DNA of 64,000 nt from JAICLK01 sp963742655 (GTDB lineage Bacteria > Patescibacteriota > Saccharimonadia > Saccharimonadales > UBA4665): the NCBI GenBank assembly GCA_963742655.1, contig CAVUMM010000005.1, positions 248,001 through 312,000 on the forward strand, given 5' to 3'. Positions 47,195 to 56,639 of this stretch are shown piece by piece (the stretch's first letter is position 1; the number at the start of each line of letters is the position of its first letter). A program made the translations under genes and the position numbers. The notes under the pieces are model-generated. The model made no database searches. It was not told the origin of the DNA and saw nothing but the letters and a program-made list of their open reading frames with translations.

Positions 47195-50035
47195 ATGGCT
47201 ACAGATTTAAAAGACCGCGAGTTAAACGGGGCCGATGAAGACGAGGAGAATCTTGATGGCGCCCATGATGATCTGGGATTTCATCCGGAACATCGCGAAG
47301 CGCTAAATAAACAATTAGAAGACGAGTTTAACGTCCCCACCACCGAGGAACCCACATATGGCGGCCCCGTCGGCGGCTCCAGCAGCGCCGGAAGTCCCGG
47401 CGTGCGGGATACGCGCCCTGACCTTCGGTCCGACGCCGGACTGCGGCGCAGCGGCGCCCCGGATCTCGCCAAACAAAAAAGGGACCAGGATCGACGAGAC
47501 GCCAAACACGAAGCAGCTGCACCCAATACCGATTTACGCGCCCATGAACTTGGTTCTAGCCACAACCCGAACGCCGATAACGTTGGCGACCAGATCGGCC
47601 AGGGCTTCTCGCCGACCGACACCAGCAAGCTCGGCTTTGCTTTTGCCGCAGGAAAACTATTCGCAAACTTAACGGGCAACAAGAAAGCGCTTGCGGGCGG
47701 TGGTGGTGCCGTTGGCATAATCATACTGATTATCGTGGGCTTCTTCGCGCTCGGCACACTAAAGATCGAGCATATCGTGGACAATATCGAAAACCATTTC
47801 GAGGCAGGCTCGATGAACGCGATCGACAATGAAACCCAGAACGCATTCCAGAGCTACATAAAAAAATATGTGCTGCCAGCCTACAGGCACTGCGGCACTA
47901 CCATCAGTAAGGAGTGCTCGGTTAAGGTCTTGGGGCCCACCACCAATCCGGTTACCCATCTCTACAAAGCCTGGGCTCAGGCAAGGGTCGAGAACCATTT
48001 GGCAACAGGGGACAAGTTCATCATTCAATACAACAGGATTTCGAGAACTTGGCGAGTAATCACCCCGGATACGGGCAAAGACGGCCTGAACATTGGGCCG
48101 AACGGAGAAAACCTTGGCCAGGTTATGGATAAACGCGCAGATGTCCGGGCGGCAGCCAACAAAGCCATAGAAGGTGAGACGGGGCTAAAAAAAATGGTGA
48201 TCCGCTACCAGATTGGCACGTTGTTACAGGAAAAGTACGGCATTAAGCGCTGCATAATATTCTGCGGTACGAAAGACGCTTTGGCGGATAGCGTTGATGC
48301 GCAAAAAAAGGCCGCGCAGATGTTTTTCGTGGAAAAAGTACTCATCCCTCGCACCCAAACACTGGGGCTGGCCCTGAAGTGTTTTATGGATGACAACTGC
48401 AACCCGGTTAAAACCAAGCCGGAACCCTGCGCAGAAGGCACCGACTGCGCCATGAACGGCGCCCCGGAATCGGACACCGACCGGGCAGCACGTCAGGCAT
48501 TAGAAGATTATGCGGCCGAAAATGGCATCACGGACGTAGCGAAATTCACCGCTGACGTTAATGGTATAGCAGAAAAGGGGATTAACAAATATATCTCCGA
48601 GACCATGTTAAAACTCGTTTTTGATGACGCCGTTGCGGGTACGATAGCCGATAAGATCCCTTTCATCGGCTGGGCCAACTTGGCGGCCAAAATCGTAAAT
48701 GGCGCGAACGACGCGGGGCCAAAGCTGAAAAAGCTAAGCTACATAGTCGACATAACGGCGGCCGTGCGGCTTTACATGATGTACCGCACGTACGCCGACG
48801 AGGCACACACCGGGCACCTTACTGCGACGGAACTCGGATCGTTCACCGACTCGCTCGGGCCGGGCGACCATACGGACGGCTCACACGACACCCAGCTTGG
48901 CGGGACAGCCGACGCCACACAAAGCCGGGAATACGCAAGTGTAATTGGTGGCGTGAACAACCCAACTCCATCCAAAAGCTACCTTTGTAATAACGGAAAA
49001 CCAGAAAGCTCGACCGAAAATACATGCCCGGAAGAAGCTGCGGGCGTCGGCAACAATATCGCCAACACCATCCATGACTTCCTGAACCTCCCGGGTGTCA
49101 ACATTATTACAACCGTAGCAAAAATCTGGCGAAGTACGCTTGGCCAAGTATTCAGACTCGCCAACGGCATACTGGGCTTTCTCATAAATCCGGCCATTAA
49201 GGCGCTCGACTTAAACTGCGACATACCCGGGCTTCCCCCCGAATTGCAACCGGGCAACCTTGCGCCAATTCAAAATTATTGCGTTCTGCGCGCCCAGTGG
49301 AAAGTTTTAAGCGCGAAGGCCGCACCGCTCATTATAAAGGGCATCTCTCGATTCCTCATAGCGGACCCCTTTGGCAACTACGAGAGTGGCGGCCGCAAAA
49401 CATCCCTTTTGCTGATGGGTGGCGATGGCGCCTACAACGACTTTGCCCATAATAGTCTCGGCGGGCAGGTGCTATCGCCGAAAGAAATCACCGGAATCCG
49501 CAACGATCAGCAAACCCAGGAACAATTACAGTTCTCGCAACAACCCCTATTCGCACGCTTATTCGACACGAACAGTGCCTACTCGCTTATTTCGAAGGTT
49601 GCGATGGATGTCCCGGTGGGTGTCAGTTCTTATGGCTACTCATTCGCGAACTTCATCAGCAATCCGCTCACTATGCTTTCCCATAGCTTTGCCAGCCTGG
49701 TGCCGAGCAAGGTGGGTGCCGCAACCGGCGCCCAGCCAGACCCGTTCGGAATCCCGCAGTACGGCTACAAATCAGTACCCCCCGATCCGCAAACCTATTG
49801 GAGCCAGCATTGCGCGGACAATCCCAGCGTCGACCAAGGCGCAATGACCGTCGCATACAACAACGCCGCCGCCAACGGACCCGTAGACTCCAACACCGGC
49901 ATGCCGGTCAATACATCGCCCGACCCGTGTTTGCTGGTAAATGACATTGCGGGCGCAGCCGGCGGAAAATACGACACAAGCCTGCTTAGCAAGGACGATG
50001 TAGCGCAAACCGGGGTGGGGACAAGCGGCCTATGA
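47195..50035 (+). CDS. Large T4SS-linked membrane protein of unknown family
   Basis: A 946-residue protein. A charged, disordered cytoplasmic head (~1-150) leads to a transmembrane helix GAVGIIILIIVGFFALGTL (~167-185) and a long extracytoplasmic part with many Cys (HCGTTISKEC, KRCIIFCG, CFMDDNC, CAEGTDC, LCNNGKP, NTCPEEA), suggesting several disulphides. Helical segments near 645-700 (LGQVFRLANGILGFLINPAI) may insert in a membrane. I recognise no domain. It overlaps the next gene by 4 bases (ATGA) and follows virB4 by 28, so it is part of the apparatus by position. Confidence 0.7.
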   Translation: MATDLKDRELNGADEDEENLDGAHDDLGFHPEHREALNKQLEDEFNVPTTEEPTYGGPVGGSSSAGSPGVRDTRPDLRSDAGLRRSGAPDLAKQKRDQDRRDAKHEAAAPNTDLRAHELGSSHNPNADNVGDQIGQGFSPTDTSKLGFAFAAGKLFANLTGNKKALAGGGGAVGIIILIIVGFFALGTLKIEHIVDNIENHFEAGSMNAIDNETQNAFQSYIKKYVLPAYRHCGTTISKECSVKVLGPTTNPVTHLYKAWAQARVENHLATGDKFIIQYNRISRTWRVITPDTGKDGLNIGPNGENLGQVMDKRADVRAAANKAIEGETGLKKMVIRYQIGTLLQEKYGIKRCIIFCGTKDALADSVDAQKKAAQMFFVEKVLIPRTQTLGLALKCFMDDNCNPVKTKPEPCAEGTDCAMNGAPESDTDRAARQALEDYAAENGITDVAKFTADVNGIAEKGINKYISETMLKLVFDDAVAGTIADKIPFIGWANLAAKIVNGANDAGPKLKKLSYIVDITAAVRLYMMYRTYADEAHTGHLTATELGSFTDSLGPGDHTDGSHDTQLGGTADATQSREYASVIGGVNNPTPSKSYLCNNGKPESSTENTCPEEAAGVGNNIANTIHDFLNLPGVNIITTVAKIWRSTLGQVFRLANGILGFLINPAIKALDLNCDIPGLPPELQPGNLAPIQNYCVLRAQWKVLSAKAAPLIIKGISRFLIADPFGNYESGGRKTSLLLMGGDGAYNDFAHNSLGGQVLSPKEITGIRNDQQTQEQLQFSQQPLFARLFDTNSAYSLISKVAMDVPVGVSSYGYSFANFISNPLTMLSHSFASLVPSKVGAATGAQPDPFGIPQYGYKSVPPDPQTYWSQHCADNPSVDQGAMTVAYNNAAANGPVDSNTGMPVNTSPDPCLLVNDIAGAAGGKYDTSLLSKDDVAQTGVGTSGL

Positions 50036-51276
50036 GCAAGCTTCGACACTACAGCGATACCGTGCTTCGCACTTTGTTCGGACTGATACTGGTGGCGGTT
50101 TTCGTTTTTCAGCCGGTTATCGCCCGGGCTGACGGACTGTCCAATGGCGACATTCAGGCGCTCAACGACTTCCCGAACTGGGTAGCGAGCACATGCGGGG
50201 GAACATCAGCCCTCGCGCCGGGCACGCTGCCCAAAATAATTCCCGAACCATATAACGGCGCGTTTACCGCCGGGGCTAACGCCCATAAAGTCGCGCCGGC
50301 ACTTGTCGCCGCGATCTTCACCGAAGAAAACTTTACCCACACACCGTTTTCGCAACTCGCCGCAACCTGGGCGAACTTCCTCAAGATACATAAAAACCCG
50401 GATAGCGGCTGGCCGACATCAACCGCCGGAGCAACCGGGCCGTTCCAATTTTTGCCGAGTACATGGACTGGCCTGGGCTACAATATCGGCGACATCGATA
50501 ACCTCGCAAAAGCAGCGGACGCCGCCGCAAAATACCTTGCCAGCAACGGCGCCACAAACGACAAGCCGCCGACCAGCTGGGATAATGCCATATTCGCCTA
50601 CAACCACGCGCAGTGGTACGTGAACGCCGTACTGCAGTACTATAATTTCTATTCCAACGGCTCGACCAAAACCAACCCGATCGCATCGACAATCCTCCAG
50701 AACACCTGCGGGGCGGGCATCGGCGTCATAAACTGCAAGGGTGTAAAACCTGCCGGAACGGGTGGATTGAGTAACTTCCGGCAAACCGCGGTCTGTATCG
50801 CAAAGGAAGAGCTGGCCTTGTGGAAATCGGGCAAAATGCGTGTCGGATTCCGCCCGTGCAGCGCCGGCAATCCGTCCGGGTGCACCAGTTTTGCAAAATA
50901 CAGCCAGAATTCGGATGAGCTTTGGTGTGCGGATTTTGTGAGTTGGGCATACAACCAGGCCGGTTATCCAATTGGCAGCGGCGGCGCCTGGCGTGTCCCG
51001 GCGGTCGCAACCATCGCGTCAATCGGGCAAAAGCAACAGAAATGGCACTATCACCCGGTCAACAGCTATCAACCAAGGCCCGGTGACCTGGCAATTCATA
51101 ATGGCAGCGATCACGTAAACATGGTGGTCGCCATTACACCAACTAAAAATCTTTTAACTAAAGGCGTGCCAACGCTGATCGGCGGCGACGAAGTCGGCCC
51201 CAACTTCCCGGATGGATCCGTTGTTGCCCAAGATCAGTTTGTCAATGACGTAACCGGATATGTCTCACCGGATTAA
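50032..51276 (+). CDS. Secreted lytic transglycosylase + CHAP-type peptidase (VirB1-like)
   Basis: A 414-residue cell-wall hydrolase. Signal/anchor LFGLILVAVFVFQPVIARA to ~34. SLT-like domain ~60-200 with AAIFTEENF (catalytic Glu expected here), GATGPFQFLPSTW and IFAYNHAQWYV, typical of transglycosylases. C-terminal CHAP-like domain ~290-414 with the nucleophile in ELWCADFVSWAYNQAG and the His in HNGSDHVNMVV. Such a protein opens the cell wall for the secretion channel, here or in the target cell. The ATGA overlap with the previous gene suggests coupling. Confidence 0.87.
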   Translation: MSKLRHYSDTVLRTLFGLILVAVFVFQPVIARADGLSNGDIQALNDFPNWVASTCGGTSALAPGTLPKIIPEPYNGAFTAGANAHKVAPALVAAIFTEENFTHTPFSQLAATWANFLKIHKNPDSGWPTSTAGATGPFQFLPSTWTGLGYNIGDIDNLAKAADAAAKYLASNGATNDKPPTSWDNAIFAYNHAQWYVNAVLQYYNFYSNGSTKTNPIASTILQNTCGAGIGVINCKGVKPAGTGGLSNFRQTAVCIAKEELALWKSGKMRVGFRPCSAGNPSGCTSFAKYSQNSDELWCADFVSWAYNQAGYPIGSGGAWRVPAVATIASIGQKQQKWHYHPVNSYQPRPGDLAIHNGSDHVNMVVAITPTKNLLTKGVPTLIGGDEVGPNFPDGSVVAQDQFVNDVTGYVSPD

Positions 51277-51284
51277 GGAGGAGC

Positions 51285-52031
51285 ATGCAGCCCACCCAAC
51301 CACAGCCATACGACAACTCACAGAAGCGCCTCATACAAGTGGTGAAGGTTTTAGCCGTGTTGGCGGTTATCGTATTGTGCATTTTTGCCGGAATTAAAAT
51401 CTATCAGGCAGTGGTGTTTCGAATTGTTTCAACGAGCCCCCAAACCAACCTGGTAGCCACTACCACGCCGTTCATGAAAGTCACGTTCAATAAGACTTTA
51501 TCCAACACGGGCGTGGCACTTTCTTCAACCAGCGGCATCATCAAGTCTAATAGCGTAGCCGGCAAGACGCTCATTATTTACTTAGACTACCCCCTAAAAG
51601 CCAACACACGATACTCTATAAACATCGTTTCAATAAAATCCACAAGCGGCTCGACGATCAACAGCAAATCCATTACGTTTACCGCCCAAAACCTGCCATA
51701 TGGTCAGATGCCGAAAGCCCAGCAAAAATATCTGGTGAGTCATCAAGACAACTACACGCCGGTTCAAAAAGATCCTATCCTAGCCAGCCTGCCATATAGC
51801 ACGCTTGATTTTAGCCTGGATTCCTCGTTTCCGACCGGAAAGGACGGACAGCCGACCCTTGTGCTTCAAGCCCAGCTACTGCTAGCGCCGGGCGTTACGG
51901 GGGCAGAAGCCGCCACCGATACCGCCCAATATAAACAAGAGGTACTCGACTATATAAAATCACTTAATCTAAACCCCGACAATTACACGATTCAGTACCA
52001 AGTCGTGCAGGAGCAGCTGACCGGCACCTAA
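51285..52031 (+). CDS. Membrane-anchored Ig-like (Big_5/SbsA type) domain protein
   Basis: A 248-residue protein. N-terminal membrane helix VVKVLAVLAVIVLCIFAGIK (~20-39), then an Ig-like domain (~47-130) with IVSTSPQTNLVATTTPFMKV, FNKTLSNTG, YPLKANTRYSINI and ITFTAQN, the bacterial Ig-like pattern. The last ~110 residues form an unknown domain. TAAGGAGGAGC precedes the ATG. It is last in the T4SS operon, and its stop abuts the recF stop with no bases between. An adhesive or channel-lining role is possible. Confidence 0.75.
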   Translation: MQPTQPQPYDNSQKRLIQVVKVLAVLAVIVLCIFAGIKIYQAVVFRIVSTSPQTNLVATTTPFMKVTFNKTLSNTGVALSSTSGIIKSNSVAGKTLIIYLDYPLKANTRYSINIVSIKSTSGSTINSKSITFTAQNLPYGQMPKAQQKYLVSHQDNYTPVQKDPILASLPYSTLDFSLDSSFPTGKDGQPTLVLQAQLLLAPGVTGAEAATDTAQYKQEVLDYIKSLNLNPDNYTIQYQVVQEQLTGT

Positions 52032-53087
52032 TCAACCCAGGGCGATAACGTTGCAAGTTTGGGTGAAGTTTTTGATAACCACATCGGCATCGGTGGTCGT
52101 TATGAACGTCTGATGGTCGCGCAAGTGCGTGGTCAGGGCGTGCCGGCGGGCGCCGTCGAGCTCGCTGAAGACATCGTCGAGCAGCAGAAGCGGGCTGCGG
52201 CCGTGATATTCCCCAAGAAGCTGGAGCTCGATAACCTTGAGCATCAGTACCAAGCTGCGGGTTTCACCGCGCGAGGCGCTTGTCTCGGCCGGTTTATCAT
52301 CGAGTACGATGCGTATGTCATCGCGGTGCGGACCGGAGCCGGTAAACCCCAGCAGACAATCACGCTCCAGCGAAGCCTCCAGCCGCCTCAGCAGGCTTGA
52401 TTCATACTGCTCAACACTGCATGCCGATTGGTACGTTATGGCGACCGTCGCGCGCGTATTAGACAAGCCCCGATAAACTTCCGTTGCAAGTTTGTTTATC
52501 TGCTCGACAAGCCCAAGTCGCTTGGCGGCGATTTGGCCGCCAAGCTCACTCAAGCGCAGGTTCCATACAAATACCTGGGGTGCGGCGGTCGCGAATCCTT
52601 TTTTGAGCAAAGAATTGCGCTGTGCGAGCGCCCGCCGATAGACACGCCGTGTCGTAGCAAAACCGGGCGTCGTCTGCTCAATTACATCGTCGAGGAAGTT
52701 TCGGCGCAACTCGGGCGAGCCGGCAAGCAAGAGCAGGTGATTGGGTTCGAACAGTACGGCTGGCAACGTCTTTTGGGGGCTGAGGCGCAACATGGCCTGT
52801 CCGTTGATTTCAAACGTTTTTTTCGTGGTGTCGCCACGCAGCTCCAACTTTACTATTCTGTCGTCGTTGCGCCTTCGCGCCTCGATCCGTGCCCACGGGC
52901 TGCCAAACCGCACCAATTCGCCGTCTTTGGCCCTATACGAGCTGCCGCGGGCCGCCACCAGTATCGACTCGATCAGGTTGGTTTTGCCGCTCGCGTTAGG
53001 CCCCACGATAATGTTTACACCGTCGCCGAACTCAAAGGATTCATCACTGTATGAGCGAAAATTCTGCAGCCGGATACTGTCAAGCAT
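52032..53087 (-). CDS. recF: DNA replication and repair protein RecF
   Basis: A 351-residue ABC/SMC-type ATPase that acts with RecO/RecR in gap repair. Signature: start MLDSIRLQNFRSYSDESFEF, Walker A IIVGPNASGKTNLIESI (~27-43), signature region SRGETRSLVLMLKV and Walker B LLLLDDVFSELD. The ATG at 53087 is chosen to match the RecF N-terminus; an ATG at 53129 would add 14 residues. It follows dnaN, separated by a palindromic element. Confidence 0.93.
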   Translation of the reverse strand: MLDSIRLQNFRSYSDESFEFGDGVNIIVGPNASGKTNLIESILVAARGSSYRAKDGELVRFGSPWARIEARRRNDDRIVKLELRGDTTKKTFEINGQAMLRLSPQKTLPAVLFEPNHLLLLAGSPELRRNFLDDVIEQTTPGFATTRRVYRRALAQRNSLLKKGFATAAPQVFVWNLRLSELGGQIAAKRLGLVEQINKLATEVYRGLSNTRATVAITYQSACSVEQYESSLLRRLEASLERDCLLGFTGSGPHRDDIRIVLDDKPAETSASRGETRSLVLMLKVIELQLLGEYHGRSPLLLLDDVFSELDGARRHALTTHLRDHQTFITTTDADVVIKNFTQTCNVIALG

Positions 53088-53130
53088 ACTCAATATGTTA
53101 GCAGGCCGCAGTGATAGAAGTTTAGCCATG

Positions 53131-53249
53131 ATTTACGCACTTGAGTGCAGTTCGTTCGAAAATCGAGCACCGAAGCACAAGCGTACCTGAAGGGTACGGT
53201 GAGCATCGGAGCGCAGTGTTTTTGGGCGAAATGTGCCAAGTGCGTAAAT
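53131..53249. repeat. Dispersed palindromic element, copy E
   Basis: Arms ATTTACGCACTTGAGTGCA and TGTGCCAAGTGCGTAAAT, perfectly complementary over the first 11 bases; centre GCGTACCTGAAGGGTACGG. It lies between dnaN and recF, 4 bases after the dnaN stop. Confidence 0.88.
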
Positions 53250-53253
53250 CCTG

Positions 53254-54345
53254 CTAGCTCTTTAGCGGCATAATAATGTGCAGATAGTCGCCGCCGGCCG
53301 GATCTTTCAGTAATGTGGGCTCCAGCTTGCCGTTAAAACAGAAACTCACATCCTCTCCGTCCAGGGCATGCAATGCGTCAAGCAGATAACGGGAGTTGAG
53401 CGTGATACTGCCATCGCCGGTTATTTTTCCGTTTGCCGTAGCCGTGTTTTCGCCAAGCTGCGAGGCGATGGAGTGGATACTGAGCATGTTGGTCTTTTCC
53501 TCGACCTGAATCGTGACACTGCCGGCGCTTTCGCGTGCGAACAGGCTCGAAACCTTGGTAACATTCAGTAGGTCAGCGCGCTTAACGACCGCTTCCGTAC
53601 TGAACTTGGCCGGGATAAGCTTCCGGTAATCCGGATACTTGCCGTCGATCAACCGCGCCACCAGATCAACATCACCGACCTGAAACAACACCTGCTGTTC
53701 GTCGTGCGTCACGGTGGCATCATCTTCGAAATCAGACACAATCCTGAGCAAGTCCTGCGCCGCACTGGCCGGCACCAGCAAATGTATGTCGTTTTTGTTC
53801 GCGCCAAGGCTCTTCTCGGCCAGGCGATAACTGTCGGTGGCCGCCATAAAAAGTTCGCCGTCAACCGTCTGAAGCAGTACTCCGGTAAGTACCGGGCGCG
53901 ATTCATCACCCGAAGCCGCGATTATGACCTGCTGCAAAGCCTTTTTAAGAGCAAGCCCAGGAACTTTCCACGATTTACCGCCGGATATCGCCGGCATCAC
54001 CGGGAAATCATCCGCCGCGACACCGTTTACCACCGATTTATATTGATCCGTTGCGATTCGCAGCTTTGTTTCGTCCAACTCCAAATCAATCACCCCCGGT
54101 GGCAAACTGCTGACAAAATCCTGCATCAGCCGCGCCGGAACGGTCACCGAACCTTCTTCGCCGACTTTGGCGCCGATATAGTGGGTGATGGCGATGTCAA
54201 GATTGGTCGCGGCAATACAAAGCCGGTTGTTGACGGTTTTGATGAGGATGTTCGACAGAATCGGCAGCGTACCGCGCGTGTTGGCGACCCGTGCGACAGT
54301 GTTCAGTGCCCGGTTCAGGTTTTCCTGGGTTACTTGCAGCTTCAT
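53254..54345 (-). CDS. dnaN: DNA polymerase III beta subunit (sliding clamp)
   Basis: A 363-residue ring-forming clamp. Three repeated clamp domains are visible. Landmarks are MKLQVTQENLNRALNTVARV, TLPILSNILIKT, AASGDESRPVLTGVLL (the conserved middle-domain segment), GKYPDYRKLIP and a final HIIMPLKS, close to the usual IMPM(R/K)L end. It is of normal length and lies downstream of dnaA, as expected near an origin. Confidence 0.97.
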   Translation of the reverse strand: MKLQVTQENLNRALNTVARVANTRGTLPILSNILIKTVNNRLCIAATNLDIAITHYIGAKVGEEGSVTVPARLMQDFVSSLPPGVIDLELDETKLRIATDQYKSVVNGVAADDFPVMPAISGGKSWKVPGLALKKALQQVIIAASGDESRPVLTGVLLQTVDGELFMAATDSYRLAEKSLGANKNDIHLLVPASAAQDLLRIVSDFEDDATVTHDEQQVLFQVGDVDLVARLIDGKYPDYRKLIPAKFSTEAVVKRADLLNVTKVSSLFARESAGSVTIQVEEKTNMLSIHSIASQLGENTATANGKITGDGSITLNSRYLLDALHALDGEDVSFCFNGKLEPTLLKDPAGGDYLHIIMPLKS

Positions 54346-54636
54346 GTGGCTATGGCTCCTTGCTGGCTTAATCTCTTTATATTAATTACTATTGTTATTA
54401 TTAGGGCTGTGGAAGATGTGTACAAACCCCGCACTAACAGATGTGATTTGACCAATAAAACGGCGAAAAAGTGTGCGCAAAAACGCGCGCAAAAGATGGG
54501 CAGAAATTGTGTGCCCGGGTGGGGAGTGGTTTTTCCTGTGGATGGCTGTGGGTAAAAACTGCCGATTTGCCAACAGGTTTTCCGTAATGAATACACAGTT
54601 TTTCCACGTGCCATACCCACACAGCGGTACGGATTC
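54346..54636. other. dnaA-dnaN intergenic region with DnaA-box-like sites
   Basis: Contains TGTGGGTAA at 54547-54555 (reverse TTACCCACA, 8 of 9 matches to TTATCCACA), CTGTGGATGG near 54536, and TTTTTCCACG near 54600. It is AT-rich at 54365-54405. It may be a second replication-initiation or autoregulation site. No gene. Confidence 0.5.
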
Positions 54637-56031
54637 TCAAACATAGAGCCGCTCCTGGATTTCTTTTATCGCTTCCCGAATGTCATTGTCGATATGTGAT
54701 TCGCGTTCAATCTTTTCGACCGAATGGATGGCGGTGGTGTGGTCTTTGCGGCCAAGCTCCCGGGCAATCTTTGGGAAGCTAAGGTGTAATTCGTTACGCA
54801 GCATGTACATGGCGACCTGGCGCGGAACAACTATGTCCTTATCGCGCTTCGGGCCGAGGATATCCTCGATCGAAATCTGGTAATAGCGGGCGGTTCGTTC
54901 GATAACTTGGCGCGCGCTTAAATGTTTCGGCCGTGTCTTGATTGCGCCTAGCAGGTTGGTGGCGATGGCGATATCCGGCAACAGGCCGCGCATCTCACAA
55001 AACGCCAGCAGCTGGTTGAGCGCGCCTTCGAGTTCGCGGATATTTGTCTGGACGAGGTTTGCCAGAAACTCTATAACATCGGCGGGCAGGCGAATCTCGT
55101 GAGCCGTAGCTTTGGTCTGGATGATCGCGCAACGGGTTTCAAAATCCGGGGTCTGCATGTCGATGGTCATGCCCCATGCAAAACGGCTGCGCAGGCGTTC
55201 TTCGAGCGTCGGGATGTCGCGCGGCGGCTTGTCGCTGCTTATAATGATCTGCCGGTTGGCTTGATGCAAGGCATTAAAGGTGTGGAAGAACTCCTCCTGG
55301 ATCTTTTCCTTGCCGGCTATGAACTGCACATCGTCGACGATCAGGACGTCGGCGCTCCGATAGTGCTTGGCAAAGTCGGTGGTTTTTTTGAAGCGCAGCG
55401 CGTCGACGAATTCCTGCACAAATTGTTCGGTCGACGCATAAACCACCTGGGTACTTGGCCGCTTGGCTATCAAGGTGTTGCCGACCGCCTGGATGAGGTG
55501 GGTTTTACCTATTCCCACACCGCCGTACAGAAACAGCGGATTATACTTGGTGCCGGGTTGCGCGGCGATAGCTTGGCAGGCGGCATATGCCAGTTCGTTG
55601 CCTGAACCGACGATAAAATTATCGAATACATATCGTTCGTTCAGGCCCTGGCGATAATTGTGGGTGAGTGAGTTGGCCTGCCGTGGGCGCTCGATGAAAG
55701 CCGGCGTGTCGCCTGGGTGCAGCCGGTCAGCCAAGTCGTCCGTAACAGCTCCTTGATCGGGTTGGGCGGGGATGTCCTTGCGCGGCGGCTGATAGATTTT
55801 GTAATCAATGCGTGCCGGACTGATGCCGTTTTTTTGCAATGTCGCAGCTATAAGGTCGTTATATTTTTTTTCAAGCTGTTGTTTGATGAAGACATTCGGC
55901 ACGCCGATAACGACGGACTCGTCGGTGTTTTGCAAGAGTTGCGTATTCTTGAACCATGTAACAAAATTGCCGCGCGATACGGAAAGTTCAATCTCCCCCA
56001 GTACGGCTTGCCACAAATTAGTAGTTTGCAT
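54637..56031 (-). CDS. dnaA: Chromosomal replication initiator DnaA
   Basis: A 464-residue initiator that melts oriC. Domain I ~1-80 (LWQAVLGEIELSVSRGNFVTW), a linker, then the AAA+ domain with Walker A LYGGVGIGKTHLIQAVGN (~172-189) and Walker B VLIVDDVQF (~232-240), and C-terminal domain IV with ELGRKDHTTAIHSVEKIE, the DnaA-box-binding signature. The ATG at 56031 has GAGGGG 5 bases before it; a longer frame lacks a site. Confidence 0.97.
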   Translation of the reverse strand: MQTTNLWQAVLGEIELSVSRGNFVTWFKNTQLLQNTDESVVIGVPNVFIKQQLEKKYNDLIAATLQKNGISPARIDYKIYQPPRKDIPAQPDQGAVTDDLADRLHPGDTPAFIERPRQANSLTHNYRQGLNERYVFDNFIVGSGNELAYAACQAIAAQPGTKYNPLFLYGGVGIGKTHLIQAVGNTLIAKRPSTQVVYASTEQFVQEFVDALRFKKTTDFAKHYRSADVLIVDDVQFIAGKEKIQEEFFHTFNALHQANRQIIISSDKPPRDIPTLEERLRSRFAWGMTIDMQTPDFETRCAIIQTKATAHEIRLPADVIEFLANLVQTNIRELEGALNQLLAFCEMRGLLPDIAIATNLLGAIKTRPKHLSARQVIERTARYYQISIEDILGPKRDKDIVVPRQVAMYMLRNELHLSFPKIARELGRKDHTTAIHSVEKIERESHIDNDIREAIKEIQERLYV

Positions 56032-56134
56032 ATTTCCCCTCGCTTTTGCGTTCGCGCGGTATGTGCCAAGCTTTTCAGATAACCTAAGCCACAAAACCGC
56101 GCATCTAGAGCTACTATACCGGTCTTTTCAAAAC

Positions 56135-56247
56135 TTTTCCACAGGATTTGAAATATCATATTTTGATGGGTAGATATGCTTGGACTTATGCACACATAGA
56201 ATCTTCATCTGAAAATCTGTGGATATCTCTTGGAAAAAAGTGGAAAA
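56135..56247. other. Probable origin of replication (oriC)
   Basis: Four DnaA-box-like nonamers: TTTTCCACA (56135-56143, 8/9), TTATGCACA (56186-56194, 8/9), ATATCCACA on minus (56218-56226, 8/9) and TTTTCCACT on minus (56239-56247, 7/9), beside AT-rich tracts. It is located between dnaA and rpmH, the standard bacterial origin setting. 56248-56349 shows no gene. Confidence 0.7.
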
Positions 56248-56349
56248 GTTGCTAGAATTAGTGGGTTAAATATTGTCAAAACTACGTAGAAAGCAGTATG
56301 CAGCAAGCAATCGCAAGGCGGTTTGACTAATAAGGAATTTCTTATTATC

Positions 56350-56381
56350 GCCAGCTACTGACTACCAGCTACTATCTACTA
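56350..56381 (+). repeat. CTACTA-type short repeat before rpmH
   Basis: GCCAGCTACTGACTACCAGC then TACTATCTACTA, ending 18 bases before the rpmH start. It is preceded by the AATAAG/CTTATT hairpin. The third member of the family in this window. Confidence 0.7.
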
Positions 56382-56399
56382 AATCCGAAGGATTTACCA

Positions 56400-56537
56400 A
56401 TGCCAAAACGTACGTATCAGCCAAAAAAACGCCAACGCTCGCGTGAGCACGGTTTTATGAAGCGCATGGCCACCAAGGCAGGGCGCTCAGTGTTGAACCG
56501 TCGCCGCAACAAAGGGCGCACCAAGCTTTCGGCTTAA
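56400..56537 (+). CDS. rpmH: Ribosomal protein bL34
   Basis: A 45-residue basic protein of the large ribosomal subunit. It reads MPKRTYQPKKRQRSREHGFM then KRMATKAGRSVLNRRRNKGR and TKLSA, a full-length L34. The KRTYQP start and the AGR-x-(V/I)-L-x-x-RR-x-KGR block are diagnostic. It comes before rnpA as in most bacteria, opening the rpmH-rnpA-yidC-jag set. Confidence 0.97.
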   Translation: MPKRTYQPKKRQRSREHGFMKRMATKAGRSVLNRRRNKGRTKLSA

Positions 56538-56639
56538 GACCAGTTTGATAGTTTATGGTTTTCGATTTGCAGCAAGGCTTCAATCGGCTCGGGTGCATTA
56601 ATTCTACAAACTATCAACCAATACCTTTAAACTATTGAT

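Noticed and set aside
54346..54640. Overlapping minus-strand frames of 60-100 residues between dnaN and dnaA
   Set aside because: AT-rich, mutually overlapping, no ribosome sites; the DnaA-box-like content explains the region better.
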